64,000 bases of DNA from contig NZ_JAJNDB010000010.1 of NCBI RefSeq assembly GCF_021026375.1, positions 62,001-126,000 of the forward strand. The letters run 5' to 3'. Positions 32,456 through 40,863 of the stretch are shown here, in pieces (within the stretch, counting starts at the first letter, position 1; every line of letters begins with the position of its first letter). The stretch comes from Actinomycetospora endophytica. GTDB taxonomy: Bacteria; Actinomycetota; Actinomycetes; Mycobacteriales; Pseudonocardiaceae. Below the pieces are notes generated by a model, which did not search any database, was not told the DNA's origin, and saw only the letters and a list, made by a program, of their open reading frames with translations. The translations under genes were made by a program, and so were the position numbers.

Positions 32456-34159
32456 ATGACGAACTTCGACCCCCGCACCGTCCACCCCGTCCCGGCCCAG
32501 CAGTTCGGGACCCCGCGTCCCGACGCCGCGTCGTACCCCGGCCGGACGTTCCCCGGTCCGGTCCCGCCGCCTCCACCGCCGAAGCCCCCGCGCGGCAAGC
32601 GCCCGCTCGCCGGCAAGATCGTCGCCGGGCTGATCGCGGCCGGCCTCGTCGCCGGGGGTGCCGGCACCTGGATCGCGCTCTCGGGGACCTCGGCCGACGC
32701 CGCGGTGCAGACCACCTCGTTCGCCGGGGCCAACCCGACGACGAGCCCCTTCGGCACCGACGCCCCGCAGGTCGCGGCCGTGTCCGCGACCGGCCCGCAG
32801 GCCGGTGACACCAACGGCCTCTACGCAGCGACGACCCCACCGTCCTGCGACGACGCGGCGTTCCTGTCCCAGCTGCAGGCCGACCCGGCCAAGCTCGCCG
32901 CGTTCGGCGGGGTCTTCGGGATCGGCGCCGGCGACGTGCCCGCGTTCGTCAACAGCCTCTCGCCGGTGGTGCTGCGCGCCGCCACCTCGGTCACCGACCA
33001 CCCTTACCAGGACGGCGCGTTCGTCCAGCGGCCCGCGGTCCTCGCGGCCGGCACCGCGGTGCTGGTCAACAGCTACGGCGAGCCGACCGTCAAGTGCTTC
33101 AACGGCAACCCGCTCACCGCCGGCGCCGGGGCCTCCGACGCGGTCACGGTCACCCCGACCGCCGCCGCCATCGGCCAGTTCCGGTTCACGACGATCGACA
33201 ATGGCGGCGTCGTGGTCGTCCCCGGCAAGCCCGACCCCAAGCCGCACCCCGGGCCCAACCCCTCGTCGCTGACCGCGCGCTACAACTACGACGGGTCGGT
33301 GCTGCTCTCCGACGGGCGCATCCTCAACCCCGACGGCAGCATCCGGGCGCCGAAGGCCCCGATCCCGGCCGGCGGCGTGGTCAACCCGGACGGGTCGGTC
33401 ACCGTCGACGGCAAGACCTTCAACCCGGACGGCACCGAGCGCACCACGATCACGATCCCGCCGCAGACCATCCAGCTGCCGGTCGGGGGCACCACCACCG
33501 TCCCGGGCTTCACGATCCGGGCCGACGGCACGGCTGTCGACGACAAGGGCGCCCCGCTGAACCCGCAGCCGAAGGTCATCTTCAACTACGACGGCACCGC
33601 GACCGTGATCAGCGGCAACAACGTCGTCGTCTGGGGCCAGGACGGCAACTTCAAGTCCAAGTTCACCGCCGTGGCGCCCGACAAGGTCAACCCCGACGGC
33701 TCGATCACCAAGGGCGACGGCTCGATCGTCAACCCCGACGGTTCGACGACGCGCACCCCGGTCAAGCTCCCGGGCCACAAGACCCTCGACCCCAACGGCG
33801 GCAAGGACACCGCGAAGGACGGGACCGGTCCCGGCGGTCAGACGCCGCCCGGGACCGGCACCGAGAAGACCGGCCCGACCTGCGGCGCCGTCCTCGCCGA
33901 CGGCAGCAAGGTCTGCCAGCCCACCGGGTCCGCCGACTCCTCGACGGGCACCACCGGGACGGGGACCTCGACCGACGGCACCTCCACGACGGGCACCTCG
34001 ACGACCGGCGGCACCTCGAAGGGCACCGGCAGCACCTCGGGCTCCGGTACGGGCTCGACGTCGGGTTCGGGCTCCGGCTCGACGGGCAGCGGCTCCGCGG
34101 GCACCGGCTCGTCCGGCACCGGATCGCAGAACAGCACCAAGGGAGGTACCAACCAGTGA
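32456..34159 (+). CDS. DUF6777 membrane-anchored protein B with NPDG-type repeats
   Basis: The 567-residue protein parallels protein A: Pro-rich start, membrane helix (about 51-78), DUF6777 (GLYAATTPPSCDDAAFL to VKCFNGNPLTAG). Its tail differs: repeated short units around N-P-D-G (ILNPDGSIRAP, VVNPDGSVTVDGKTFNPDG, KVNPDGSITKGDGSIVNPDG) suggest a beta-solenoid or beta-hairpin stalk, then a Gly/Ser/Thr-rich end that could attach to the wall. The TGSADS stretch near the end is shared with A. ATG 32456 follows GAGGAG. Function unknown. Confidence 0.8.
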   Translation: MTNFDPRTVHPVPAQQFGTPRPDAASYPGRTFPGPVPPPPPPKPPRGKRPLAGKIVAGLIAAGLVAGGAGTWIALSGTSADAAVQTTSFAGANPTTSPFGTDAPQVAAVSATGPQAGDTNGLYAATTPPSCDDAAFLSQLQADPAKLAAFGGVFGIGAGDVPAFVNSLSPVVLRAATSVTDHPYQDGAFVQRPAVLAAGTAVLVNSYGEPTVKCFNGNPLTAGAGASDAVTVTPTAAAIGQFRFTTIDNGGVVVVPGKPDPKPHPGPNPSSLTARYNYDGSVLLSDGRILNPDGSIRAPKAPIPAGGVVNPDGSVTVDGKTFNPDGTERTTITIPPQTIQLPVGGTTTVPGFTIRADGTAVDDKGAPLNPQPKVIFNYDGTATVISGNNVVVWGQDGNFKSKFTAVAPDKVNPDGSITKGDGSIVNPDGSTTRTPVKLPGHKTLDPNGGKDTAKDGTGPGGQTPPGTGTEKTGPTCGAVLADGSKVCQPTGSADSSTGTTGTGTSTDGTSTTGTSTTGGTSKGTGSTSGSGTGSTSGSGSGSTGSGSAGTGSSGTGSQNSTKGGTNQ

Positions 34160-34177
34160 CCTGATCCGCACGACACC

Positions 34178-34211
34178 GATGCCCGGCCCCAGCCTCGGGG
34201 GGCCGGGCATC
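34178..34211. terminator. Bidirectional terminator between DUF6777 gene B and the RTX-like gene
   Basis: GATGCCCGGCCCC (34178-34190) pairs with GGGGCCGGGCATC (34199-34211), a perfect 13-bp stem with an 8-base loop, between two convergent stops at 34159 and 34228. Confidence 0.87.
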
Positions 34212-34227
34212 GACGTGCGGAAGGCAC

Positions 34228-35052
34228 CTACGTCGTCGTCGCCGGGGGCAGCGCCGGCACCACGGCGTTGGGGTTGGCCCCGAGGGCCCGGGGCAGCGGG
34301 ACGGGCAGCCCGGCCGGGTTCACGAGCAGCGGTCCGAAGAAGCGGATGATGTGCTCGCAGTTGACGAACGTGTCGCCCGGGTCGCCGATGCAGGTGTCGT
34401 TGCCGGGGCCGCCGTCGACGAGGTCGTCGTTGCCGCCGTCGGAGGCGTTGAGGACGTCGTCGCCCGGCCCGCCGTACTCCTTGTCCTGGTCGTTCGGGTA
34501 CGGGTCGTTGATGAGGTCGTTGCCCTCGTCGCCGTACATCGTGTCGCTGTCGAAGATGCCGTCCATGGAGTCGTTGCCCCGGCCACCGTGGATCGTGTCG
34601 TCGCCCGGTCCGCTGGTCAGCGCCGCCTCCGGGTCGACGAAGGCGGTGAACTCGCAGGGCACGTTGTCGTCGCCGTCGTCGCCGAACTGCTGCGAGTCAC
34701 CGCCGCCGCCGTCGATGCAGTCCCGTCCCGGGCCGCCGTGGGCGTCGTCGCTGCTGCCCTGCAGGAAGATGAGGTTCTGCTCGATGTCGTCGTCACCGCC
34801 CCCGCCGAAGATGTGGTCGATCTTCTGACCGCCGATGAGGGTGTCCGCCCTGGGTCCGCCGACGCACGTGCCGCCCTGCAGGTTGTTGCACAGGGTCACG
34901 GGCTTGGTCGGGTCGGTCGGCGGGATCGGGGGTGCCGGCGCCGCGTGGGGTATCGCCGGCGCCGAGGGCGCGGCGGAAGCCATCGGACCGGCCGCGGTCA
35001 GGGGGAGGACGAGCGTCGCGGCCGCGACCGCGATCCATCGTGTCTTGATCAT
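34228..35052 (-). CDS. Secreted RTX-like calcium-binding protein
   Basis: The 274-residue protein has a signal peptide (MIKTRWIAVAAATLVLPLTA, cleavage near ASAAP), a Pro-rich linker, and hemolysin-type repeats: FGGGGDDDIE, HGGPGRDCIDGGGGD, HGGRGNDSMDG, YGDEGNDLI, YGGPGDDVLN, DGGPGNDTCIGD. Such GGxGxD nonapeptides bind calcium and fold into a beta-roll outside the cell. Three pairs of Cys could stabilise it. There is no lipase or protease domain and no type I secretion gene nearby; Sec export fits the signal peptide. AAGGA precedes the ATG. Confidence 0.88.
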   Translation of the reverse strand: MIKTRWIAVAAATLVLPLTAAGPMASAAPSAPAIPHAAPAPPIPPTDPTKPVTLCNNLQGGTCVGGPRADTLIGGQKIDHIFGGGGDDDIEQNLIFLQGSSDDAHGGPGRDCIDGGGGDSQQFGDDGDDNVPCEFTAFVDPEAALTSGPGDDTIHGGRGNDSMDGIFDSDTMYGDEGNDLINDPYPNDQDKEYGGPGDDVLNASDGGNDDLVDGGPGNDTCIGDPGDTFVNCEHIIRFFGPLLVNPAGLPVPLPRALGANPNAVVPALPPATTT

Positions 35053-35545
35053 GAGAATTCCTTCGGGGAGCAGGTGGTGCCCGTCGACGCGATGCCGCCG
35101 ACGCCACCGGGGCGTCGGAGCGGGACGGGGGCGCGCGCGCCGAGAGCTCGACGCGCGGGGGAAGCCACGCCGATCCGTTCGGGAACGGTCGGCGGATCAG
35201 GCAGCGGCGGGAGAGAGGTGCCCTCGATCAGGGACAGAGCGCGCTGCACGTGCGCAGCAGATCCACGTGTCGCCGCCCGGCGAGCATGAAGTGGTTGCGC
35301 ACGACGGAGAAGCTGACAGTCGGATCTCGCGCGGTCAAAAGCGCCGATCGATCCCGGAGCCTCGCCGAGCCCGTGAGGCTCCCGTGAGTTGGTGACCTGC
35401 GTCATATCCCGACCGCGTGATCAGCGATTCCGTTGGGCGCAATCAGCTAGGCGGAGTGCCCGGGATCACACCGCCGTACCCACCCGTGTGGGTGAATTCG
35501 CGTTCGGCTTTCGCCGGGTCGTCCGGGAGGGCACGATGACCACCC
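35053..35545. other. Intergenic region between divergent RTX-like and leader/MFS units
   Basis: About 490 bp without a supportable gene; open frames here lack consistent codon bias. It should hold the promoter of the RTX-like gene (leftward) and that of the leader peptide and MFS gene (rightward). I see no clear operator or RNA structure. Confidence 0.4.
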
Positions 35546-35584
35546 ATGCCCGGGACGCGTGTGGTCTGCCGCCGCCCCGGTGCC

Positions 35585-35662
35585 GTGCTGCCCTCGGTCC
35601 CGCTCGCCCGGCGTCGCCACGTCGACCACGGCCGCCGTCGCACCCAGGCCTGTCCGGCCTGA
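35585..35662 (+). CDS. Cysteine-containing leader peptide upstream of MHS transporter (25 residues)
   Basis: GTG 35585 gives LARRRHVDHGRRRTQACPA before TGA: the RRHVD core and a Cys codon two before the stop match the leader family. An in-frame ATG at 35546 could give a longer form of 38 residues. A hairpin TCCCGGC (35674-35680)/GCCGGGA (35698-35704) follows. The transporter starts 113 bp downstream. Confidence 0.75.
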   Translation: MLPSVPLARRRHVDHGRRRTQACPA

Positions 35663-35775
35663 GTAGCACCACCTCCCGGCCCGCCGCACCAGGCCCTGCC
35701 GGGACGTGACCGAACGCTTCCCACCCCGGCCGGCCCGCGCGCGCCGCCGGGCCCGATGCCGCGCGAGGACAGCCC

Positions 35776-37089
35776 ATGACCACGACCGACACCACTCCCG
35801 ACGAGGCCCGGACCGACCCACCGGACCAGGCCCGCACCGTCCTGATCGCGTCGCTGATCGGCACGACGATCGAGTGGTACGACTTCTTCCTCTTCGCCAC
35901 CGCCGCGAGCCTGGTGTTCCCGGCGCTGTTCTTCCCCGCCGGCAACGAGACCGTGGGAACGCTGCTGTCGTTCGCGACCTTCGCGGTCGGGTTCGTCGCC
36001 CGCCCGATCGGCGGGATCCTCTTCGGGCACCTCGGCGACCGGGTGGGGCGCCGGGCGACCCTGGTCGCGACGATGGCCCTGGCCGGGGCGGCGACGGCGC
36101 TCATCGGCGTCCTGCCCTCCTACGCCTCGATCGGGATCTGGGCGCCGATCCTGCTGGTGGTGCTGCGCGTCCTCGGCGGCATCGCGCTCGGCGGGGAGTG
36201 GGCCGGCGCGGTCCTCATGGCCGTCGAGTACGCCCCGCCGGGGCGGCGCGGGCTGTGGGGCTCGAGCCCGCAGATCGGTCTGGGGCTCGGCCTGGCGCTC
36301 GGCACCGGCGCGTTCGCACTGCTCGGCGCCGCCATGGACAACCAGGACTTCCTGGCCTGGGGGTGGCGCCTCGCGTTCCTCGTCAGCATCGTGCTCGTCG
36401 CCATCGGGCTCGTCGTCCGGCTCCGGGTGTTCGAGACCCCGGCCTTCCGGCGGCTGCAGGAGGGCGCCGAGATCTCCCGCGTGCCGGTGCTCGACGTCGT
36501 CCGCGACGCCGCGTCGCGACGCAACCTCGGGCTCGGGCTGCTCGCCCGGTGGGCCGAGGGCGCCGCCTTCAACACCTGGGGCGTCTTCGTCCTCACCTAC
36601 GCCGTCACGACGGTGAAGATGCCGAAGACCGAGGTGCTGGTCGCCGTGACGGTCGCCGCGCTGGTCTCCGCCGCGGTCGTCCCCGTCGCGGGCCGCCTCG
36701 CCGACCGCTTCGGCCGTCGGGCAGTCTTCGCCGGCGGCTGCGTGGTCTTCGGGCTCACCGTCTACCCGGCGTTCCTCGGGCTCGGCACCGGGTCGCTGCC
36801 GATCGTGGTCGCCGTGCTCGTGCTGCTGCTCGGCCTCGTCTACGGCGTGCAGTCGGGCGCCGAGGCGACGCTGTTCGCGGAGCTGTTCCCGACGCGCACC
36901 CGCTACACCGGGATGTCGCTCGTCTTCCAGGGCAGCGGCATCTACGCCTCGGGCCTGACGCCGCTCATCCTGACCTCGCTGCTCGCCGCGGCGGGCGGCT
37001 CACCGTGGCTGGCCTGCGGGTTCCTCGCCCTGACCGCGGTCATCAGCACCGTCGCGACGCTCATGCTCCGTCCGGTCGACGAGCTCTGA
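35776..37089 (+). CDS. MFS transporter, metabolite:H+ symporter (MHS) family, leader-controlled
   Basis: The 437-residue protein is a paralog of the carrier at 20118: LIGTTIEWYDFFLFATAASL, ARPIGGILFGHLGDRVGRRA, LRVLGGIALGGEWAGAVLM. It has 12 membrane helices. The Cys leader upstream suggests that its substrate is a sulfur compound or that it is needed when cysteine is scarce. Its 3' end overlaps the converging nitroreductase gene by 29 bp, unusual for convergent genes. ATG start; moderate ribosome-binding site GAGGA. Confidence 0.87.
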   Translation: MTTTDTTPDEARTDPPDQARTVLIASLIGTTIEWYDFFLFATAASLVFPALFFPAGNETVGTLLSFATFAVGFVARPIGGILFGHLGDRVGRRATLVATMALAGAATALIGVLPSYASIGIWAPILLVVLRVLGGIALGGEWAGAVLMAVEYAPPGRRGLWGSSPQIGLGLGLALGTGAFALLGAAMDNQDFLAWGWRLAFLVSIVLVAIGLVVRLRVFETPAFRRLQEGAEISRVPVLDVVRDAASRRNLGLGLLARWAEGAAFNTWGVFVLTYAVTTVKMPKTEVLVAVTVAALVSAAVVPVAGRLADRFGRRAVFAGGCVVFGLTVYPAFLGLGTGSLPIVVAVLVLLLGLVYGVQSGAEATLFAELFPTRTRYTGMSLVFQGSGIYASGLTPLILTSLLAAAGGSPWLACGFLALTAVISTVATLMLRPVDEL

Positions 37090-37735
37090 TCCGACCCCAC
37101 CGCTCCCAGTGCACGACCTCCTCGACCGGCTGCCGCCGCGGGACCGACCAGCGGCCCCGGGCGGGGTAGCCGAGCGGCACCAGCCCCATCGTCGCGACGT
37201 CGTCGGGCAGCCCGAGCAGCTCGTTCACCTCTTGCTCCCCGATCAGGTGCAGCGTCGTCAGGACCCCGCCGATCCCGTACGCGCGGGCCGCGAGGAGCAG
37301 GTGCTGAACCGCGCCGTAGATCGAGGAGCCGAGCCGCTTGTCGGTCGAGTCCGCCGCGTTGCGCAGCACCGGGACGATGAACACCGGCGCCTCGGCGAGG
37401 TGCTCGGCCAGGTGGTCCGCCGCCCGGAAGGACGCCGGGGTCAGCCCGATCTCGGCGTCGACGCGGGACGGGTCGGTGAGCTCCGCGCGCCGGACCCCGT
37501 ACGCGTTCTCCCAGGCCTGTCGGTACCAGCTCGCGATCCGCGCCTTGACGTCCGCGTCGGTCACCACGATCCAGCCCCACTGCTGCCGGTTGCCGCCGGA
37601 CGGGCCGCGGATCGCGGTGTCGAGCAGCTCCCACAGCACGGCGTCCGGGATCGGGGTCTCCGCCAGGTAGCGCCGCGACGGGGTGGTGCGCAGTCCCTCC
37701 AGCAGGTCCACCTGCTGCGGTGCGGGGTCGGACAC
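37061..37735 (-). CDS. Nitroreductase family flavoprotein
   Basis: The 224-residue protein shows the FMN-binding start LRTTPSRRYLAETPIPD, then RGPSGGNRQQWGWIVV, SSIYGAVQHLLLAARAYGIG and GLVPLGYPARG. These match NAD(P)H-dependent nitroreductases, which act on nitro groups, quinones or flavins. As no SsuE-type FMN reductase occurs in the window, it could in principle supply reduced flavin to the monooxygenases; that is speculation. It overlaps the end of the converging MFS gene. Confidence 0.88.
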   Translation of the reverse strand: MSDPAPQQVDLLEGLRTTPSRRYLAETPIPDAVLWELLDTAIRGPSGGNRQQWGWIVVTDADVKARIASWYRQAWENAYGVRRAELTDPSRVDAEIGLTPASFRAADHLAEHLAEAPVFIVPVLRNAADSTDKRLGSSIYGAVQHLLLAARAYGIGGVLTTLHLIGEQEVNELLGLPDDVATMGLVPLGYPARGRWSVPRRQPVEEVVHWERWGRIRARRPDGA

Positions 37736-37771
37736 GGTGCCTCCTCGGTGCTCGTCGGGTCCCGATCACCG

Positions 37772-37847
37772 TAGGTGCGCTGCGCGCTCGTGAGCACTCA
37801 TCCATGCCCTGGCACGGATCAGTGCTCACCGGCGCGCAGCGCACCTA
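37772..37847. repeat. TAGGTGCGC palindromic repeat, copy 6
   Basis: The copy runs from TAGGTGCGC (37772) to GCGCACCTA (ending 37847). The inner stem GTGAGCACTCATCCATGCC pairs with GGCACGGATCAGTGCTCAC with two mismatches. The core of the stem (ATCC.TGCC) is unrelated to other copies though pairing is kept. The last eight codons and stop of the MFS gene on the minus strand lie inside. Confidence 0.85.
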
Positions 37848-39108
37848 GCCAGACGAGCGCGCCCACCAGCGCGAGGCCGGCCGCTACCACCAGGGGCACG
37901 ACGAAGGAGTAGGTGGCGTAGGCGAGATACCCGGTGACGATCGGGCCGAGCAGCCCGCCGACGTTCGCGATCCCGTTGACGAATCCTGCGGCCGACCCGG
38001 TCAGCCCCGACCGGCGCGCGACGTCCTGGGTCGCGGCCCAGCACGCGCCGTTGGCCAGCGAGATCCCGGAGGTCGACACCGACAGGCAGACGATCGCGAC
38101 GACCGACGATCCGGTCAGTGCCGTGCCCAGGATGGCGAGCGCGGCGACCATGCCGCCGACGAGGACGACCTTGCGCGCGGTGACGACGCGCAGGCCCCGT
38201 CGGACGGCGAGATCGACGAGCTTCCCGCCGACGATCGTCACGACGACCGCACAGAGCCACGGGACCGCCGTGGCGAACCCGGAGCCGAGCAGGGTCATGT
38301 GCCGGTCGGCGACCAGGTAGCCCGGGACCCAGCTGACGAAGGTGTAGAGGATGTAGAGCAGGCAGAAGTAGCCGGCGGTGAGGGCCCAGACGTCCCGGTG
38401 GCGCACCAGCACCCGCCACGGTGCGGCCCCGACGCGTTCCACCGGTTCCTGGTCCGCCTCGATCAGCGCGCGCTCGGCGGCCGAGAGCCGCGGGTCGGTC
38501 CCGGGGCTGCGGTACCAGAGGAACCAGACGACGGCGACGACGAGCGACAGCGCGGCGGTCACGAGGAAGCCCGCGCGCCAGCCCGCCGCGGAGACGACCG
38601 CGCCGAGGATCGGCGGCCCGACGGCCGACCCGAGCGCGACCCCGGAGATGAACACACCCGAGGCCAGACCGCGCTCGGAGCGGGGCAGCCAGTCGGACAG
38701 GGTGCGTACGGCGGCGGGGATGAACGGCGCCTCACCGACGCCCAGCAGCAGCCGCGGCCCGAACATCGCGCCGGCCGAGCTCACGCCCGCGCCGGCCAGG
38801 CTCGCCACCGACCACACGAGCAGGGCACCGGTGTAGGCGACGCGGGGTCCGACCCGGTCCACGAGCCGGCCCGCGGGCAGGTTGAGCAGGGTGTAGGTCC
38901 AGCTGAAGCTGGAGAGCAGCAGCCCCATCACCGCGGTGTTCGTGCCGAATTCGCGGATCAGGACCGGGGCGGCGACCGAGAGGTTGACGCGGTCGATGAA
39001 CGCCACCGTCGTGATGACGAGGACCAGCCCGGTGACGAGCCATCGGCGGCGCGGGACGCGGCTGGTCAGGTCGGTGGTGGCGGTCGGGTCATGCTCGATC
39101 GCGGACAT
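37819..39108 (-). CDS. MFS transporter, anion:cation symporter (ACS)-like
   Basis: The 429-residue protein starts MSAIEHDPTATTDL with GAGGGG upstream; the frame continues upstream without coding character. It has 12 helices and ACS-like motifs: VAFIDRVNLSVAAPVLIREF, LPAGRLVDRVGPRVAYTGAL, RLLLGVGEAPFIPAAVRTLS. ACS carriers import organic anions such as hexuronates, tartrate or phthalate. The C-terminal GALRAGEH comes from repeat copy 6. It is divergent from the leader at 39324; no leader of its own was found. Confidence 0.87.
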   Translation of the reverse strand: MSAIEHDPTATTDLTSRVPRRRWLVTGLVLVITTVAFIDRVNLSVAAPVLIREFGTNTAVMGLLLSSFSWTYTLLNLPAGRLVDRVGPRVAYTGALLVWSVASLAGAGVSSAGAMFGPRLLLGVGEAPFIPAAVRTLSDWLPRSERGLASGVFISGVALGSAVGPPILGAVVSAAGWRAGFLVTAALSLVVAVVWFLWYRSPGTDPRLSAAERALIEADQEPVERVGAAPWRVLVRHRDVWALTAGYFCLLYILYTFVSWVPGYLVADRHMTLLGSGFATAVPWLCAVVVTIVGGKLVDLAVRRGLRVVTARKVVLVGGMVAALAILGTALTGSSVVAIVCLSVSTSGISLANGACWAATQDVARRSGLTGSAAGFVNGIANVGGLLGPIVTGYLAYATYSFVVPLVVAAGLALVGALVWLGALRAGEH

Positions 39109-39323
39109 GCGGATCCCCTCGTCGGCGGGCCTGGCTGGCGCACGCACCGACAGAGGGCGGACCGGGAGCGCATCAGGTCGGTGCAACGGCGTCGGGTGAG
39201 TCGCGTCCGGCACATGGCCCGTCACGCTAGGCAGCCGGATCATCCGGAACGGGAAGGCTGTGGGTGACCTCACGCCGGGTGGCGCCGTGGTCGCGGAGGG
39301 TGGATCCATGCCATGATCGTCGA

Positions 39324-39416
39324 GTGACCGGACCGGGCAGGGACCTCGTACGTCGGACGTACGTGGATCTTCTCCTCGTCGTCACCAGCGGATGTCGGGG
39401 CCTGCGCAGCTCCTGA
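39324..39416 (+). CDS. Cysteine-containing leader peptide of module A (30 residues)
   Basis: GTG 39324 gives DLVRRTYVDLLLVVTSGCRG before the last residues LRSS. The RR-x-[HY]-V-D-L core and Cys near the end match the family, with Y in place of H. It lies 54 bp before a small gene and a mycothiol-type enzyme gene. Confidence 0.75.
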   Translation: MTGPGRDLVRRTYVDLLLVVTSGCRGLRSS

Positions 39417-39470
39417 CCAGTCCGCTCGGCCCGCGCGCTCTGCGCCGTGGCCACCTCACCGAGGAGACCC

Positions 39471-39833
39471 GTGTCCTCCCCCGAACTGCTGCTCGCCCAC
39501 GCCGACCGCGCGACCTCCTCGCCGCCGGCACCTCCGGTCCGGTCCCGCACCGGCACGCCCCGCCGCGGGGCGCCCCGACCGGGACGGTCCGGTGATCCCC
39601 TGCTCGGCGCGGTCACCGCCGTCATCCGCGAGCTGGGCGACGCCCGCACGACGACGAGCCTCGACGCCCGGCAGCGCCGCACGATCGAGGCGATGCTGCG
39701 CGACGCACTGCCCGCTCATGAGCCCCCGACGGGCGCGGTCTCGGCCGTGCGGGTGGCCTGCACCTATCTGGCCGCCGCCGTCCTCGAGGACGCCTACTTC
39801 GGCCTGCTCACGGCCCGGGACCTGCTGCGATGA
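39471..39833 (+). CDS. Small hypothetical protein, module A (120 residues)
   Basis: GTG 39471 is preceded by GAGGAG. The N-terminal 45 residues are Pro/Arg-rich and probably unstructured. The rest is helical and ends AVRVACTYLAAAVLEDAYFG then LLTARDLLR. The last ~75 residues align with the product of 40864 (AVRVACAHLAAGDLEDAYLA, LLTARDLLR), including a shared Cys. The stop overlaps the partner gene (ATGA). I do not recognise the family; a conserved ending and coupling suggest it works with its partner. Confidence 0.7.
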   Translation: MSSPELLLAHADRATSSPPAPPVRSRTGTPRRGAPRPGRSGDPLLGAVTAVIRELGDARTTTSLDARQRRTIEAMLRDALPAHEPPTGAVSAVRVACTYLAAAVLEDAYFGLLTARDLLR

Positions 39834-40594
39834 GCCGCCCCGCCTCCGCCCCGGAGGGGCCTCTCGCCCACGCCGGGTCGCCGGCGCCCGACGCCGACCT
39901 GGACGGTTCCCTGGCCGCGGTGACCGCCGCGACCGAGCGGTTCGTCGCCGCCCTCGCGACCCTCGACGACGCCGACGTCGCCGGCCCCACGCTCATCCCG
40001 CCGTGGACGCGCGGGCACGTCGTCACCCACGTCGCGCGGGCCGCCGACAGCTACCGGCGGCTGCTCGCCGGGGCCGCCGAGGGCCGCGAGGTGCCGCAGT
40101 ACCCGAGCATGGAGTTCCGCGCGGAGCAGATCGAGGCGGGCGCGCGGCGTCCGGTCGCGGCGCTGATCGACGACGTCACCGACGCCTCGGACGCGTTCGT
40201 CGCGACGATGCAGGAGCTGCCGGACCACGCGTGGGACGCCCAGGTGCGGATGCGCCCCGGCGAGCTGCGCGGGCCGGCGGCGCTGCCGTGGATCCGGGTG
40301 CGGGAGATCGAGGTCCACCACGTCGACCTCGCCCTCGGCTACGGCTTCGCCGACATCCCGTCCGCCACCGCGCGCTGGATTCTCGACGACATCCTGTTCG
40401 AGTTCGCCCGCCGCGACCCGCTGCCCCCGCTGCGGCTGGCGGCGTCCGACACCGACCTGCAGCGCGAGCTGGGCCCGCCGGCCCCGTGGGTGCGGGGCAC
40501 CCAGGCCGAGCTGCTGGCCTGGCTGAGCGGGCGCTCGTCCGGCGAGGGCCTGACGCGCGACGACGGGTCCGGCCCCGCCCCGTACTGGATCTGA
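39830..40594 (+). CDS. Maleylpyruvate isomerase-like mycothiol-dependent enzyme (DinB fold)
   Basis: The 254-residue protein has the four-helix metal site (PPWTRGHVVTHVARAADSY, EIEVHHVDLALGYGFADIP) and a C-terminal MDMPI domain (LQRELGPPAPWVRGTQAELL, AWLSGRSS). Family members are mycothiol-dependent isomerases or S-transferases. Mycothiol contains cysteine, so control by a Cys leader is meaningful. It overlaps the small gene upstream and ends module A. Confidence 0.87.
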   Translation: MSRPASAPEGPLAHAGSPAPDADLDGSLAAVTAATERFVAALATLDDADVAGPTLIPPWTRGHVVTHVARAADSYRRLLAGAAEGREVPQYPSMEFRAEQIEAGARRPVAALIDDVTDASDAFVATMQELPDHAWDAQVRMRPGELRGPAALPWIRVREIEVHHVDLALGYGFADIPSATARWILDDILFEFARRDPLPPLRLAASDTDLQRELGPPAPWVRGTQAELLAWLSGRSSGEGLTRDDGSGPAPYWI

Positions 40595-40639
40595 CGGCCG
40601 TTGCTGGTCAACGGGCCACCGATGCGGAACAGTGGACCC

Positions 40640-40738
40640 GTGACCCCCGGCCGGCCGCTGGTTCGACGTCTTCACGTCGACCTGTGCCGCCTGGCCGCGA
40701 CCTGTTGTCGCCCGGGTCCCCGCCGCTCGCGTTCCTGA
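40640..40738 (+). CDS. Cysteine-containing leader peptide of module B (32 residues)
   Basis: GTG 40640 gives RPLVRRLHVDLCRLAATCCR followed by a basic tail before TGA. It has three Cys codons, two adjacent, the richest of the plus-strand leaders. LVRRLHVDLCR is identical to the OsmC leader at 46674. It lies 125 bp before the small gene at 40864. Confidence 0.85.
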   Translation: MTPGRPLVRRLHVDLCRLAATCCRPGPRRSRS

Positions 40739-40863
40739 TCGGCCCCGCCCGCGACCCTCCGCCCCCGACGGCCGGAGCAGAACCGCGGCGACGCCGTCCA
40801 CCCCGCGCCCGCGGCCCCGCCTCTGACGCGGCGGCCCGGCGCCTCCACCGAAACGGCCCCACC

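Noticed and set aside
33930..34150. Short repeated Gly/Ser/Thr codons looking like a tandem repeat or CRISPR-like array
   Set aside because: It is in-frame low-complexity coding sequence at the end of DUF6777 protein B. There are no regular spacers and no cas genes.
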